DNA of 64,000 nt, from assembly GCA_965601455.1 (NCBI GenBank), contig OZ271831.1, positions 1,054,001-1,118,000 of the forward strand, given 5' to 3'. The notes under the pieces are model-generated. The model searched no databases and was not told the DNA's origin. It saw only the letters and a list, made by a program, of their open reading frames with translations. This document shows positions 7,896-16,388 of this stretch, one piece after another; positions within the stretch are counted from its first letter, which is position 1, and the number at the start of each line of letters is the position of its first letter. Source of the stretch: JANQEU01 sp965601455 (lineage in GTDB: Bacteria > Bacteroidota > Bacteroidia > Cytophagales > Cyclobacteriaceae). Position numbers and translations under genes: made by a program.

Positions 7896-10874
7896 ATGCG
7901 ACTTACAGGATTAACCTTATTATCGTTATTGTCCCTATGTGTTTTTGCTCAAAGTGAGTTCAGCACCCTGAAATATAGGCAGGTTGGACCCATGAGAGGA
8001 GGAAGGGTAACAGCAGTTGCTGGGACAGTAGCGGCCGAAGGTACATTCTACCTAGGAGCTACAGGGGGAGGAGTATGGAAGACAACTGATTTCGGAACTA
8101 CCTGGAATAACGTTTCCGACGGTTATTTTGGCAGCCCATCTATAGGAGACATCGCAGTGGATCAGAAAGATCCAAACATTGTCTACGTTGGAACGGGCTC
8201 TGATGGGCTCAGAAGTAATGTTATTGCAGGCAAAGGAGTCTATAAATCGATAGATGGTGGTAATTCCTGGGAGTTAGTTGGACTTAGTAAAACTGGTCAT
8301 ATTGGGGCAGTAGAAATTCATCCTGAGAACCACAACATTGTCTATGTGGCCGCAATAGGAAATGCTTTCGGCCCAAACCCTGAACGTGGAGTATTTAAGA
8401 CCACAGACGGTGGTCAGACCTGGGAAAAAGTACTCTTCATTTCAGATAAAGTCGGTTTCTCCGACATCGAATTCTTACCGGGAAACCCGGACGTTGTTTT
8501 TGCCACGGCATGGAAAGCAGAACGCAAACCGTGGACCATTATTAGTGGAGGAAAGCAAGAGGAAGGTGGCCTTTACAAATCAGTGGATGGTGGAAAAAAC
8601 TGGAAGAAAATGACAAAAGGACTTCCTTCAGGCCTGATTGGGAAAATTGATCTGGGTGTGAGCCCTGCCGACTCTAGAATACTTTATGCACTAGTCGAGG
8701 CCCCAGGTGAGGAAGGTGGAATGTACAAATCTGTCGATCAAGGGAAAACGTTCTCGCAGGTTTCCGATCATGGTGGAATTCGCACGCGTCCGTTTTACTA
8801 TACTAATGTCGAAGTAGACCCGAAGAATCCGGATGTTTTGTACGTTATGGCCACAGGATACTTTAAATCCACTGATGGTGGAAAAAGCTGGTCTCGAAGA
8901 TCAGTTCCTCATGGAGATAACCACGATATGTGGATCCACCCTGAAAATCCTGATCTATTCATTCAATCCAATGACGGTGGTGCGAATGTAACTTTCAATG
9001 GAGGAGAGACATGGTCTACCCAATTCAACCAACCAACCTCGGAACTTTACCAGGTTGAGGTAGATGACCAATATCCTTATTGGCTATATGCAGGTCAGCA
9101 AGACAACTGGACCACAATAGCAGTTCCAAGTATGGCTCCTACAGCAATTCAGGCCCCTGATGTTGGCTGGATTATAAATACTGGTGGATGTGAGACAGGA
9201 CCTGCGGTACCAAAGCCCGGAAATCATAACATTGTTTATGCCAATTGTAAAGGTCGATTTGATGTATACGACAAGCGAACAGGTATTGAAAAGAATTACG
9301 ATGTAGGTGCAGCGAATATGTATGGCCATAATCCAAAAGACCTCAAATATCGATTCCAGAGGGTTTCGCCTATACACGTTTCACCTCATAATCCGGATGT
9401 AGTTTATCATGCTTCTCAATATTTACACAGAACAACTGATGACGGCAAGACCTGGGAAACTATCTCCCCGGACCTTACTGCATTCGAGGCCGATAAACAA
9501 GTCATCTCAGGGTCACCGATTACTAGGGACATTACAGGGGAGGAATTTTATAGTACCATTTATTCTATTCGAGAATCTACTGTTACTGAGGGCGTCATAT
9601 GGGTTGGAGCAAATGATGGTCCGGTTCATGTAACCCGTGATGGAGGAGCTAACTGGGAAAATGTGACGCCTTCCAAACTTCCTCCCGGTGGAAGAGTAGA
9701 CGCTGTTGAACCGTCACCACACGATCCGGCAAAGGCCTATATCGCTGTATTAAGGTATCAGTTGGGCGATTCAAAACCGTATATTTGGAAAACTGAAGAC
9801 TATGGTAAATCATGGTCATTGTTAACTACTGGAAGTAACGGAATTCCTTCTGATTTTCCCACAAGAGTTATACGGGAAGATCCGGACAAAGAAGGAGTGC
9901 TTTACGCGGGTACAGAGTACGGACTTTTCATCTCTACCAACGACGGTACCACGTGGAAATCCTTTCAGCAGAACATGCCAATCGTACCCATATCCGATCT
10001 GAAAGTACACAGAAAGGATCTTGTGATGTCAACGATGGGACGAGGCTTTTGGATCGTGGACGATCTTTCGCCATTGCATCAGGAATCGTTCTATTCCGCT
10101 AAAACGAATGCGCTCTTTAAACCAAGGGATACTTATTTGTCTATCTATCCCAATATGCGATCAGACTTTTATCCTGAACCGGCAATGCGTTTAGATTACA
10201 GGCTGGAGAAAAAACCTGGGCAACCGGTGGTTTTGGAAATTGTAAACGACAAAGGTGACCTGGTTAAGAAATTCGTTAGTGGGAAAAAAATTGAGGAAGA
10301 AACTATAGAGGACATGGATCTTAGCTCCACCGCATATTTGCCAAGCGAAGAGCTTACGACCGAAGTAGGCATGAACCGGTTCTTTTGGGATATGACCCAT
10401 TTCGGGGCATGGAGTGATAACGAAAATCGTGCATATCGAAATGGTCCAAAAGTCACACCGGGTACTTATACCGCTCGGCTTACAGTAGATGGCCAGACAA
10501 TGGAAACTGACTTTATGCTAATGGCTGATCCCAGAATAGAGGAGACTGACGTGAGCCAGGAGGACATGATCGCTCAGGAGGATCTGGCTATAAAAATCAG
10601 GGATTTGTTAACGAAGGTGAGACAAATGCAGGTGGAACTAAAGTCCAAAGCTGAAAATGAGGAGCTAACAGAAGACGAACTGAAAATCGTAGAAGAAGCT
10701 CAAATGATGCTTACTACGAAGAAAGGGACTTACATGCAACCGATGCTTGAAGATCAAATCAGATATCTAATGATGACCGTATCCGGTGGTGCCTATCAGC
10801 TGCCAGGAAAAGACATGTTTGATCGCTATGATGAATTGCAGTCCCAGTTCGATGAGATTTCAGGAGATCTCTAA
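7896..10874 (+). CDS. VPS10/sortilin-like Asp-box beta-propeller exoprotein
   Basis: A 992-residue secreted protein with a signal peptide (MRLTGLTLLSLLSLCVFAQ). The first two thirds carry ten or more Asp-box (BNR) turns of the form K(S/T)xDGGxxW, spaced along a sialidase/VPS10-type beta-propeller. The C-terminal third, from about residue 720, is a separate beta-rich region followed by a helical tail. Annotators often call such proteins glycosyl hydrolases, but no sialidase catalytic set (arginine triad, Tyr-Glu) is evident, so binding or processing of extracellular polymer is only a guess. It is a clear paralog of the protein at 39.3-42.4 kb. Confidence 0.85.
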   Translation: MRLTGLTLLSLLSLCVFAQSEFSTLKYRQVGPMRGGRVTAVAGTVAAEGTFYLGATGGGVWKTTDFGTTWNNVSDGYFGSPSIGDIAVDQKDPNIVYVGTGSDGLRSNVIAGKGVYKSIDGGNSWELVGLSKTGHIGAVEIHPENHNIVYVAAIGNAFGPNPERGVFKTTDGGQTWEKVLFISDKVGFSDIEFLPGNPDVVFATAWKAERKPWTIISGGKQEEGGLYKSVDGGKNWKKMTKGLPSGLIGKIDLGVSPADSRILYALVEAPGEEGGMYKSVDQGKTFSQVSDHGGIRTRPFYYTNVEVDPKNPDVLYVMATGYFKSTDGGKSWSRRSVPHGDNHDMWIHPENPDLFIQSNDGGANVTFNGGETWSTQFNQPTSELYQVEVDDQYPYWLYAGQQDNWTTIAVPSMAPTAIQAPDVGWIINTGGCETGPAVPKPGNHNIVYANCKGRFDVYDKRTGIEKNYDVGAANMYGHNPKDLKYRFQRVSPIHVSPHNPDVVYHASQYLHRTTDDGKTWETISPDLTAFEADKQVISGSPITRDITGEEFYSTIYSIRESTVTEGVIWVGANDGPVHVTRDGGANWENVTPSKLPPGGRVDAVEPSPHDPAKAYIAVLRYQLGDSKPYIWKTEDYGKSWSLLTTGSNGIPSDFPTRVIREDPDKEGVLYAGTEYGLFISTNDGTTWKSFQQNMPIVPISDLKVHRKDLVMSTMGRGFWIVDDLSPLHQESFYSAKTNALFKPRDTYLSIYPNMRSDFYPEPAMRLDYRLEKKPGQPVVLEIVNDKGDLVKKFVSGKKIEEETIEDMDLSSTAYLPSEELTTEVGMNRFFWDMTHFGAWSDNENRAYRNGPKVTPGTYTARLTVDGQTMETDFMLMADPRIEETDVSQEDMIAQEDLAIKIRDLLTKVRQMQVELKSKAENEELTEDELKIVEEAQMMLTTKKGTYMQPMLEDQIRYLMMTVSGGAYQLPGKDMFDRYDELQSQFDEISGDL

Positions 10875-10933
10875 GCGCTGAAACGCATTTTTTCCCGATC
10901 ATCGGATATACAACTCAGTCACTCTGTAGAATT

Positions 10934-10963
10934 ATTGTGAGGTAGTTTGGGCGTTTATCTTGG
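10934..10963 (+). promoter_or_regulatory. Candidate Bacteroidota-type promoter
   Basis: ATTG at 10934-10937 and TATCTTGG at 10956-10963 match the TTTG / TAnnTTTG pattern with an 18-base spacer and six or seven of eight -7 positions. It lies 28 bases before the start of the 187-residue protein gene. Pattern match only. Confidence 0.35.
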
Positions 10964-10990
10964 CGATAGACAAACTTTAAAACGCTCAAT

Positions 10991-11554
10991 ATGAATAATT
11001 CAACTACCAACGTAACCCTGTTCGCATTATTTATCAATGATGTACTGAACTACTATAAGGACAACTCACTTTTACGACCAAAATTGGAGGAGATGGTTAA
11101 AGGTCATGATCTTTCTGATCCATTTAACCAGGTCCCGATCGATGTTTACAATGATATGTGCGATTGGGTAGAAGAAAAAGTCGGCAAGTTCAATGTAATT
11201 AAGTTGGGGACCGACATTGGAGAAACTGTTTGGTCTGCTCTTGTGGGCAACAAAGCTATTTCCGAAGATGCGTCTCCAATAGAGATTATTCGGGGACTTA
11301 AAGATGCGGCTGACAATATGATTCAAGATCCTGAAGGAAGAGGCTGGGTAATATTGGAGGACTCTGACAACAGCATCAAAATGAAAAGGACACAGACATT
11401 CAATAGCAAATTGCAATTGGGCTTGTTAAAGGGTTTAGTATCTAAATCACCAGGGACTAAAGGAGTGAAGGTAGATTACCTGGAAAGTGTTGAAAATGGA
11501 GACGAATTCGACATTTACGAGATCAAATTTAGAAGGGAATTAACTACAGCATGA
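10991..11554 (+). CDS. Hypothetical protein, possibly H-NOX/V4R-like
   Basis: A 187-residue soluble protein with no signal peptide or membrane segment. The N-terminal half is mainly helical (NDVLNYYKDNSLLRPKLEEM). It contains GTDIGETVWSALVG, and the C-terminal half looks like alternating strands ending in GDEFDIYEIKF. That layout (helical N-terminus, then a strand-rich part closing with a VDYLES...F.I.EI.F motif) is reminiscent of the heme-NO-binding or V4R-like sensor folds, but I cannot point to a heme histidine, so this is a weak guess. It is monocistronic, with its own promoter candidate and a strong terminator. Confidence 0.6.
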   Translation: MNNSTTNVTLFALFINDVLNYYKDNSLLRPKLEEMVKGHDLSDPFNQVPIDVYNDMCDWVEEKVGKFNVIKLGTDIGETVWSALVGNKAISEDASPIEIIRGLKDAADNMIQDPEGRGWVILEDSDNSIKMKRTQTFNSKLQLGLLKGLVSKSPGTKGVKVDYLESVENGDEFDIYEIKFRRELTTA

Positions 11555-11563
11555 CCCAAAGAG

Positions 11564-11590
11564 TGCCGGCTTTTAGCCGGCATTTTTTTT
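11564..11590 (+). terminator. Intrinsic terminator
   Basis: A seven-base-pair stem, TGCCGGC at 11564-11570 with GCCGGCA at 11576-11582, loop TTTTA, then eight T. It ends the 187-residue gene. Confidence 0.9.
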
Positions 11591-11614
11591 ATCTTCGCTA
11601 AAAATCGAGTTCCC

Positions 11615-11941
11615 ATGTTTTCCTTTTTTAAGAAAAAATATAAATCCATCAATCCACAGGAGTTTAAAGAGTTAAAGAAGAAGCGGGATACGGTCATTCT
11701 AGATGTAAGGACTCGCTCAGAGCAGGTTGGAGGAGTGATTAATGGACAGAGAAACATGAACGTCATGGATAAGTCCTTCAAGGAAAATGTCAACAAACTG
11801 GATAAGTCCAAAACCTACCTGGTGTACTGTAGAAGCGGAGGACGTAGTGCTCGTGCATGTAGGATTATGGGAAACCTTGGTTTCGAGGATGTTTACAATC
11901 TAAAGGGAGGGTACAACTCCTGGGAGCGCGAAAACGGCTAA
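11615..11941 (+). CDS. Rhodanese-like sulfurtransferase, single domain
   Basis: A 108-residue single-domain rhodanese. The CH2A-like motif VILDVRTRSEQVGG is at about residues 27-40, and the active loop CRSGGRS at 72-78 gives catalytic Cys72, which forms a persulfide. There is no clear signal peptide, so it is probably cytoplasmic; the basic N-terminus (FFKKKYK) is short. It may move sulfane sulfur for thiolation or cyanide detoxification. A TATCTTCG -7-like box at 11590-11597 overlaps the upstream terminator and could drive it. Length is typical of GlpE/PspE-type proteins. Confidence 0.88.
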   Translation: MFSFFKKKYKSINPQEFKELKKKRDTVILDVRTRSEQVGGVINGQRNMNVMDKSFKENVNKLDKSKTYLVYCRSGGRSARACRIMGNLGFEDVYNLKGGYNSWERENG

Positions 11942-11953
11942 AGTATCTTTCTC

Positions 11954-12970
11954 CTAAAGGAAAAACCAATAGTCCCGTATAGGCTCCTTTCCGTAGACTT
12001 CTAACTGATTTTGTATTGCTCTTTTTTCGTCCGGACTACTTACGGCAATAATTATCTGAGGATTACTGATTTCGGGAAGATTCTGATCTGACTTGAGTTG
12101 GATACCGTAAATGACATGTCCTATCTTCTTTTCGTTATCACAGATCCATTCGAATTGCTTTTCGTTCGCTAGTATCATTCTGGCCAGGTCTTTACCATTT
12201 CTTCCAGCTCCCCAAAGAACTAAAGGACGTTTAATATCTCTATCCAGCTTGTAGAAGTACCTCAATTTGAGGTCGAAATACCTGTTATCTTCATACTCTT
12301 TCCAGGTTCTGGAGATACGGTTCGATCGGTCTCTCCAAAAATGCAGTATATCCGGTATTCCAACGATATTTAGTTTGTTTGAATACATTCGAAAACAAAC
12401 ATCATAGTCTTCGGGATAAACACATAAATCAAAAGACCCAATTCGATCGAAGTCTTCGCGATGCATGATCCAGCTGTGAGATGGGATGACACATTCCCGA
12501 TAGATCTCCTGATAGTGTAAACCCTTAGCAGCGACATCATTCAACCATCGTTCATATCTCAGAAAACCATCACCTACTTCTCCCTGTGACACAAAATGCT
12601 TTGTGCCTCCCGCTACGACATGATTTCTACCGTATTTGGTCCATTCTCCTACAAGAATGGATAGTTTATTTTCTGGCATAATGTCATCGGAATCCATTCG
12701 ATTGATGAGTACACCTGTAGATTCATGGTAAGCTTGTTTAAGTGTAGGGATTAATCTTTCCCCCGTTCCCTCAAATACTTTTATTCGAGAGTCCTTATCT
12801 GCGTAATTTCCTAAAATCGTAGCTGAGTTGTCAGTGGAATGGTCATTTACAGCGATCAACTCCCAGTGAGGGTAGCTTTGATTAATGATTGACTCTAGAC
12901 ATTCCTTCAGGTAAGGTTCGGTATCTTTTACCGCCATGATCACGGAGACCAAAGGACTTCGATCATCCAT
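11954..12970 (-). CDS. Family 2 glycosyltransferase with C-terminal Rossmann-like domain
   Basis: A 338-residue protein. Residues 8-110 are a GT-A glycosyltransferase core (VSVIMAVKDTEPYLKECLESI, then HSTDNS, and the metal-binding region NRMDSDDI). From about residue 250 a second domain begins with LVLWGAGRNGKDLARMI and continues through ICDNEKKIGHVIYGIQ, like the nucleotide-binding Rossmann part seen in sugar-modifying PglD-like proteins. The start ATG shares a base with the stop of moaC upstream, so it is in the moa operon by position, although a glycosyltransferase has no known place in that pathway. The acceptor is unknown. Confidence 0.82.
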   Translation of the reverse strand: MDDRSPLVSVIMAVKDTEPYLKECLESIINQSYPHWELIAVNDHSTDNSATILGNYADKDSRIKVFEGTGERLIPTLKQAYHESTGVLINRMDSDDIMPENKLSILVGEWTKYGRNHVVAGGTKHFVSQGEVGDGFLRYERWLNDVAAKGLHYQEIYRECVIPSHSWIMHREDFDRIGSFDLCVYPEDYDVCFRMYSNKLNIVGIPDILHFWRDRSNRISRTWKEYEDNRYFDLKLRYFYKLDRDIKRPLVLWGAGRNGKDLARMILANEKQFEWICDNEKKIGHVIYGIQLKSDQNLPEISNPQIIIAVSSPDEKRAIQNQLEVYGKEPIRDYWFFL

Positions 12971-13449
12971 TAGGATTTTGAAATACCGATATCAGATTTT
13001 CCTCCTGTTTTCCTGATTAAGCGGGTTTCCTTAATTACGATATTGTGAGAAAAAGCCTTGCACATATCGTAAACAGTGAGCGCTGCAACAGAAGCTCCCG
13101 TTAGGGCTTCCATTTCAACACCAGTCTTACCAGTGCATTTTACCGTACAAGTGATGGTAACAAGCAAGCTTTCATCGATAGATATGTCGATTGCAACTTT
13201 ATTGATCATCAGAACATGGCAAAGCGGGATTAGTTCTGAAGTCTTTTTTGCACCTTGAATACCAGCCAATATCGCGGTTTGGAAAACAGGGCCCTTCAGC
13301 GTTTTGATCTCATTGTCCTCGACAGCCTCTTTCATATCATCGGGGAGCTGAACCAGGGTTTGAGCTACAGCTTCTCTGACTGTATCCATTTTGTCTGTGA
13401 CATCCACCATTGCAGGTGAATCTTTGTCTATATGGCTAAATCCGCTCAT
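12970..13449 (-). CDS. moaC: Cyclic pyranopterin monophosphate synthase
   Basis: A 159-residue MoaC, which with MoaA turns GTP into cyclic pyranopterin monophosphate, the first step of molybdenum cofactor synthesis. Family motifs are clear: FSHIDKDSPAMVDV at the start, LIPLCHVLMINKV in the middle, and GVEMEALTGASVAALTVYDMCKA near the end. Length is as expected. It overlaps the end of moeA by four bases and touches the glycosyltransferase gene, so the order on the minus strand is YHS protein, moaA, moeA, moaC, glycosyltransferase. Confidence 0.95.
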   Translation of the reverse strand: MSGFSHIDKDSPAMVDVTDKMDTVREAVAQTLVQLPDDMKEAVEDNEIKTLKGPVFQTAILAGIQGAKKTSELIPLCHVLMINKVAIDISIDESLLVTITCTVKCTGKTGVEMEALTGASVAALTVYDMCKAFSHNIVIKETRLIRKTGGKSDIGISKS

Positions 13450-14645
13450 GAAATAAGAGGTATGAAGTGATAGATTTCTCCCTTTAAGAACTCGTCTTTA
13501 CCGGGAGGCAGTACAATGAACCCGTCTGAATCGGTCAGGTTTGCGAAATCACCGGAACCATGATGGATAATTGGTTTAGCCATTAATTCCGCCTTAGGAC
13601 TTACCGAAGTTTTAACCTGAAGGAAGTAGGTAAGGTCAGGCTTGAAAGTGATATCCTCTGCCAGTTTTACAAATTGATCGTGTCGAGGCTGTCCGATACA
13701 TTCATACACCCAACCAGCCAGGTATACCGTAGCACACATAAATGCCGAAACGGGATTTCCAGGTAATGCAAAAACGGGTTTACCGTCAGGGTTTTCGCCA
13801 AACCAGAAAGGTTTTCCTGGACGCTGACGAACTTTATGAAAGTGTTTTTTTACTTTCAGTTGCTCAAGGGCATTGGGTATGTAATCAAATTTTCCTTTAG
13901 AGACACCACCGGCAAGAACAAGGCAGTCGTAGTCCTCAAGGGCATTTTTTAATTCCTGAAGTATAATTTCTTCATTATCGGGTAAGTGCTTTAGATGTGC
14001 TTCAAACCCAAGTAATTGAAGCATGGATTGGATCCCGAAAACATTAGACTTCCGAATTTGATGAGGTTGTGGCTTTTGATCTATCTCAACTAATTCATCA
14101 CCTGTGGATACAACAAGTGCCCTTGGTGTATCAAATACAGTTAGTTCTGTTTTGCCGATAGAGGCGGCAATCATTAATTCTGTTGGAGTGATGCGCTTAT
14201 TTCGTGTTACTAAAACATCTCCAGCCTTTTTATCTAATCCAACGAAATGAACATTTTGCTTTTCTGTTACTTCAGCATTTATTGTAGCAAGGCCACCTTC
14301 GATCTGGATCATTTCATAGGGTATGACGGTGTCAAGTCCTATAGGAACCATTGCACCGGTCATGATCTCCACACAATTTGATTGATCTTTTATGGTATAC
14401 TGTTCGGTACCCGCTGCGATGGTTTTCTCCACAGGGAAGGCCTTCTTTCCGCTGTCGAAAACCTTGTAGGAAATAGCAATGCCATCCATAGTAACGCGAT
14501 CAAACGGAGGCATATCTCTGTCCGCTACAAGGTCTTCAGCCAGTATTTTACCTAATGCGTTTTCCAGAGGAACATTGGTTTCAGGAAAGCCCCTGGTGCT
14601 CGATGATATTACGTTTCGAGCTTCTTCGTAACTAATAAAATTCAT
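13446..14645 (-). CDS. moeA: Molybdopterin molybdenumtransferase
   Basis: A 399-residue MoeA, which inserts molybdate into adenylated molybdopterin. Motifs seen: DMPPFDRVTMDGIA near residue 60, EIMTGAMVPIG, VSTGDELVEI, the MPT-binding region LAGGVSKGKFDY, and ALPGNPVSAFMC. All four domains of the roughly 400-residue family appear present. It follows moaA directly with no gap and overlaps moaC. moaD, moaE and mog/moaB are not in the window and must lie elsewhere. Confidence 0.94.
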   Translation of the reverse strand: MNFISYEEARNVISSSTRGFPETNVPLENALGKILAEDLVADRDMPPFDRVTMDGIAISYKVFDSGKKAFPVEKTIAAGTEQYTIKDQSNCVEIMTGAMVPIGLDTVIPYEMIQIEGGLATINAEVTEKQNVHFVGLDKKAGDVLVTRNKRITPTELMIAASIGKTELTVFDTPRALVVSTGDELVEIDQKPQPHQIRKSNVFGIQSMLQLLGFEAHLKHLPDNEEIILQELKNALEDYDCLVLAGGVSKGKFDYIPNALEQLKVKKHFHKVRQRPGKPFWFGENPDGKPVFALPGNPVSAFMCATVYLAGWVYECIGQPRHDQFVKLAEDITFKPDLTYFLQVKTSVSPKAELMAKPIIHHGSGDFANLTDSDGFIVLPPGKDEFLKGEIYHFIPLIS

Positions 14646-15644
14646 TTATCCTCCTATGGTTGCCATTGATTCAAAGCTGGATGAGCTAGCATTTTTATTT
14701 GCTTCTGCCTCAAATCCATTTTTGTGCCTTTGTCGGAATAGTTTCATGAATTGATTCTCTATGTCCTGATCTGAAACGCCAGATCGAATGAAATCCCTGA
14801 AGTTGAAAACACCGTTATCATACAGGCATGTTTTGAGGTCGCCTTTCGGTGTCAAACGGATTCGATCGCAGCTTCCGCATATGGTACGAGTATAGGAAGG
14901 TATTATTCCAACGGTACCGACAGCTCCCTCAATTCGGTACACATGTGCCGTAGCACTTGGCTCGTCATTTTCTTTAATCAGCGTACCAAAAATTTCTTCA
15001 ATGTGAGTTTTGATTTTTCTAGCATTCCATTCAATGGGAACATAGCCTTTTCCACCTCCATTGAACGGCATTTCTTCAATAAACCTAACTTCAACAGGAT
15101 CATTTAAAGTTAACCTACACATCGACTCAATGTCGTCGATATTCTTCTGTTGCATGACCACGGTGTTGATTTTTGTCCGTATCCCACGTTCTAGCAATAG
15201 GCGATAGTAGTCCAGTACCTTATCCACTTCATCTCTTCTGGTTATCTGCAAGAAGCGATCGCGATCAAGAGAATCCAGACTAAGATTAACAGCGTGTATG
15301 CCCATGTCCTTGAGTTCGTCGACAGTGGAGAGGGGAGCAGTTCCATTCGTTGTAATCGATAGCTTTTCGATTCCTTCGACCTTTGTTATGTTACGCATAA
15401 AGGATGATAAGTCCTTGCGTACAAATGGCTCACCTCCGGTAATTCTGACCTTTTGTATTCCCATAGATGCCAGTATTCCAATCAATCGAAGCATCTCTTC
15501 GTAGGTCAATAGCTGACTTTTCTTTGAGAAATTAAGGCCCTCTTCCGGCATGCAGTACACACAACGAAGGTTACATCTATCCGTAACTGCTAGTCTCAAA
15601 TATCGAAGCCTTCGTCCATGGTTGTCGTATAGTGCCTTCATCAA
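14646..15644 (-). CDS. moaA: GTP 3',8-cyclase
   Basis: A 332-residue radical-SAM enzyme that rearranges GTP in the first committed step of molybdenum cofactor synthesis. The N-terminal cluster cysteines are Cys24, Cys28 and Cys31 (CNLRCVYC); the C-terminal cluster is in ICGSCDRIRLT plus the later cysteine of KTCLYD. The C-terminus ends in Gly-Gly, the conserved tail that reaches the active site. The start overlaps the stop of the YHS-like gene by four bases. Codon two is also Met, so the true start may be either. Confidence 0.95.
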   Translation of the reverse strand: MMKALYDNHGRRLRYLRLAVTDRCNLRCVYCMPEEGLNFSKKSQLLTYEEMLRLIGILASMGIQKVRITGGEPFVRKDLSSFMRNITKVEGIEKLSITTNGTAPLSTVDELKDMGIHAVNLSLDSLDRDRFLQITRRDEVDKVLDYYRLLLERGIRTKINTVVMQQKNIDDIESMCRLTLNDPVEVRFIEEMPFNGGGKGYVPIEWNARKIKTHIEEIFGTLIKENDEPSATAHVYRIEGAVGTVGIIPSYTRTICGSCDRIRLTPKGDLKTCLYDNGVFNFRDFIRSGVSDQDIENQFMKLFRQRHKNGFEAEANKNASSSSFESMATIGG

Positions 15645-16078
15645 AAATTCTTTTCGTAGACCGCTTGAGCCCTGGCTTTATAGGTTGGGGATTGCGACCA
15701 CTCAACTTTGTTTACTAGATAGGTTTTAACACTAAAGAAGCAAAGTTGATTCTCTAAAATGATAAAATTATTGTAATCTGGTTGAATATAAAGCTCTTCA
15801 CTTAAACCATTTGCTGCCCAACCTCCAAATAGGGGTAAATACTTCGTTGTATTGTCCTCAAAAAGCGCTCTATTCTCAAGATTTACGAAAAGGATTATTC
15901 TTCCCTCTATTACAGTTCGATACTTCTCCTTTCCCTTTTGAGGATAGCCCTTGAAATACGTGGTTGGATCCATGCCATCCATCAGTACCTCGCCTCTTGC
16001 TGACGACCATTTCCCCTGGGCGATGGTCTTCCCGAAGGCGATGAAAAGAAGAAAAAATAAGGTCAGATTTTTGATCAA
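15641..16078 (-). CDS. Exported YHS-domain-like protein
   Basis: A 145-residue protein with a signal peptide (MIKNLTLFFLLFIAFGKTIAQ). The rest follows the YHS-domain plan: MDPTTYFKGYPQKGKEKY, then RIILFVNLENRALFEDNTTKYLPLFGGW. It is degenerate, because the usual metal-type cysteine after the GGY motif is absent (AANGL). Exported YHS proteins are often linked to copper or redox enzymes, but that role is not shown here. It is the first gene of the moa operon, with a four-base overlap to moaA. Confidence 0.7.
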   Translation of the reverse strand: MIKNLTLFFLLFIAFGKTIAQGKWSSARGEVLMDGMDPTTYFKGYPQKGKEKYRTVIEGRIILFVNLENRALFEDNTTKYLPLFGGWAANGLSEELYIQPDYNNFIILENQLCFFSVKTYLVNKVEWSQSPTYKARAQAVYEKNF

Positions 16079-16118
16079 AATTGATTTCAGAATTTTTAAT
16101 CAGTAAAATTCATCATTA

Positions 16119-16376
16119 TTGAGTCAGGATGTTAACAGAGAGGGATGTATTATTTATATTCGTATAAGTCACGAACAAAATAGGTTTTCATTGAAATTTC
16201 TTCAATCAATAATTCTTGGCGGTGGGTATTTAATAATGTCACTGGGCTTCGTCATCCTGTTAATAAAGAACGAGACCGGTGAAAACCCTCATAACCTATC
16301 AAACTTCACACTTTTCGTCATATTTCTTACGGGTGCACTACTGATTTTCTACCTTCTGAAATACAGAAAGATGTAG
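16119..16376 (+). CDS. Small membrane protein of unknown function
   Basis: An 85-residue frame that begins with TTG at 16119; a later in-frame TTG at 16191 is an alternative start, and there is no ATG before the membrane segments. Two membrane helices are visible (FLQSIILGGGYLIMSLGF and LFVIFLTGALLIFYLL), with a short polar loop between and a KYRKM tail. It stops 12 bases before the receiver-kinase gene in the same direction, so it may be its membrane partner. I recognise no family. The start is uncertain. Confidence 0.5.
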   Translation: MSQDVNREGCIIYIRISHEQNRFSLKFLQSIILGGGYLIMSLGFVILLIKNETGENPHNLSNFTLFVIFLTGALLIFYLLKYRKM

Positions 16377-16381
16377 TTTCG
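16374..16381 (+). promoter_or_regulatory. Candidate -7 box, nearly leaderless
   Basis: TAGTTTCG matches TAnnTTTG at seven of eight positions and lies seven bases before the ATG of the receiver-kinase gene, overlapping the stop of the small membrane protein. If used, transcription would begin at or very near the start codon. No convincing upstream element was fixed. Confidence 0.25.
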
Positions 16382-16388
16382 CGTTCTT

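Noticed and set aside
12970..14645. A search for moaD, moaE or mog beside moaC and moeA
   Set aside because: No frame with the expected C-terminal Gly-Gly or MoaE motifs is seen nearby; they must be elsewhere.
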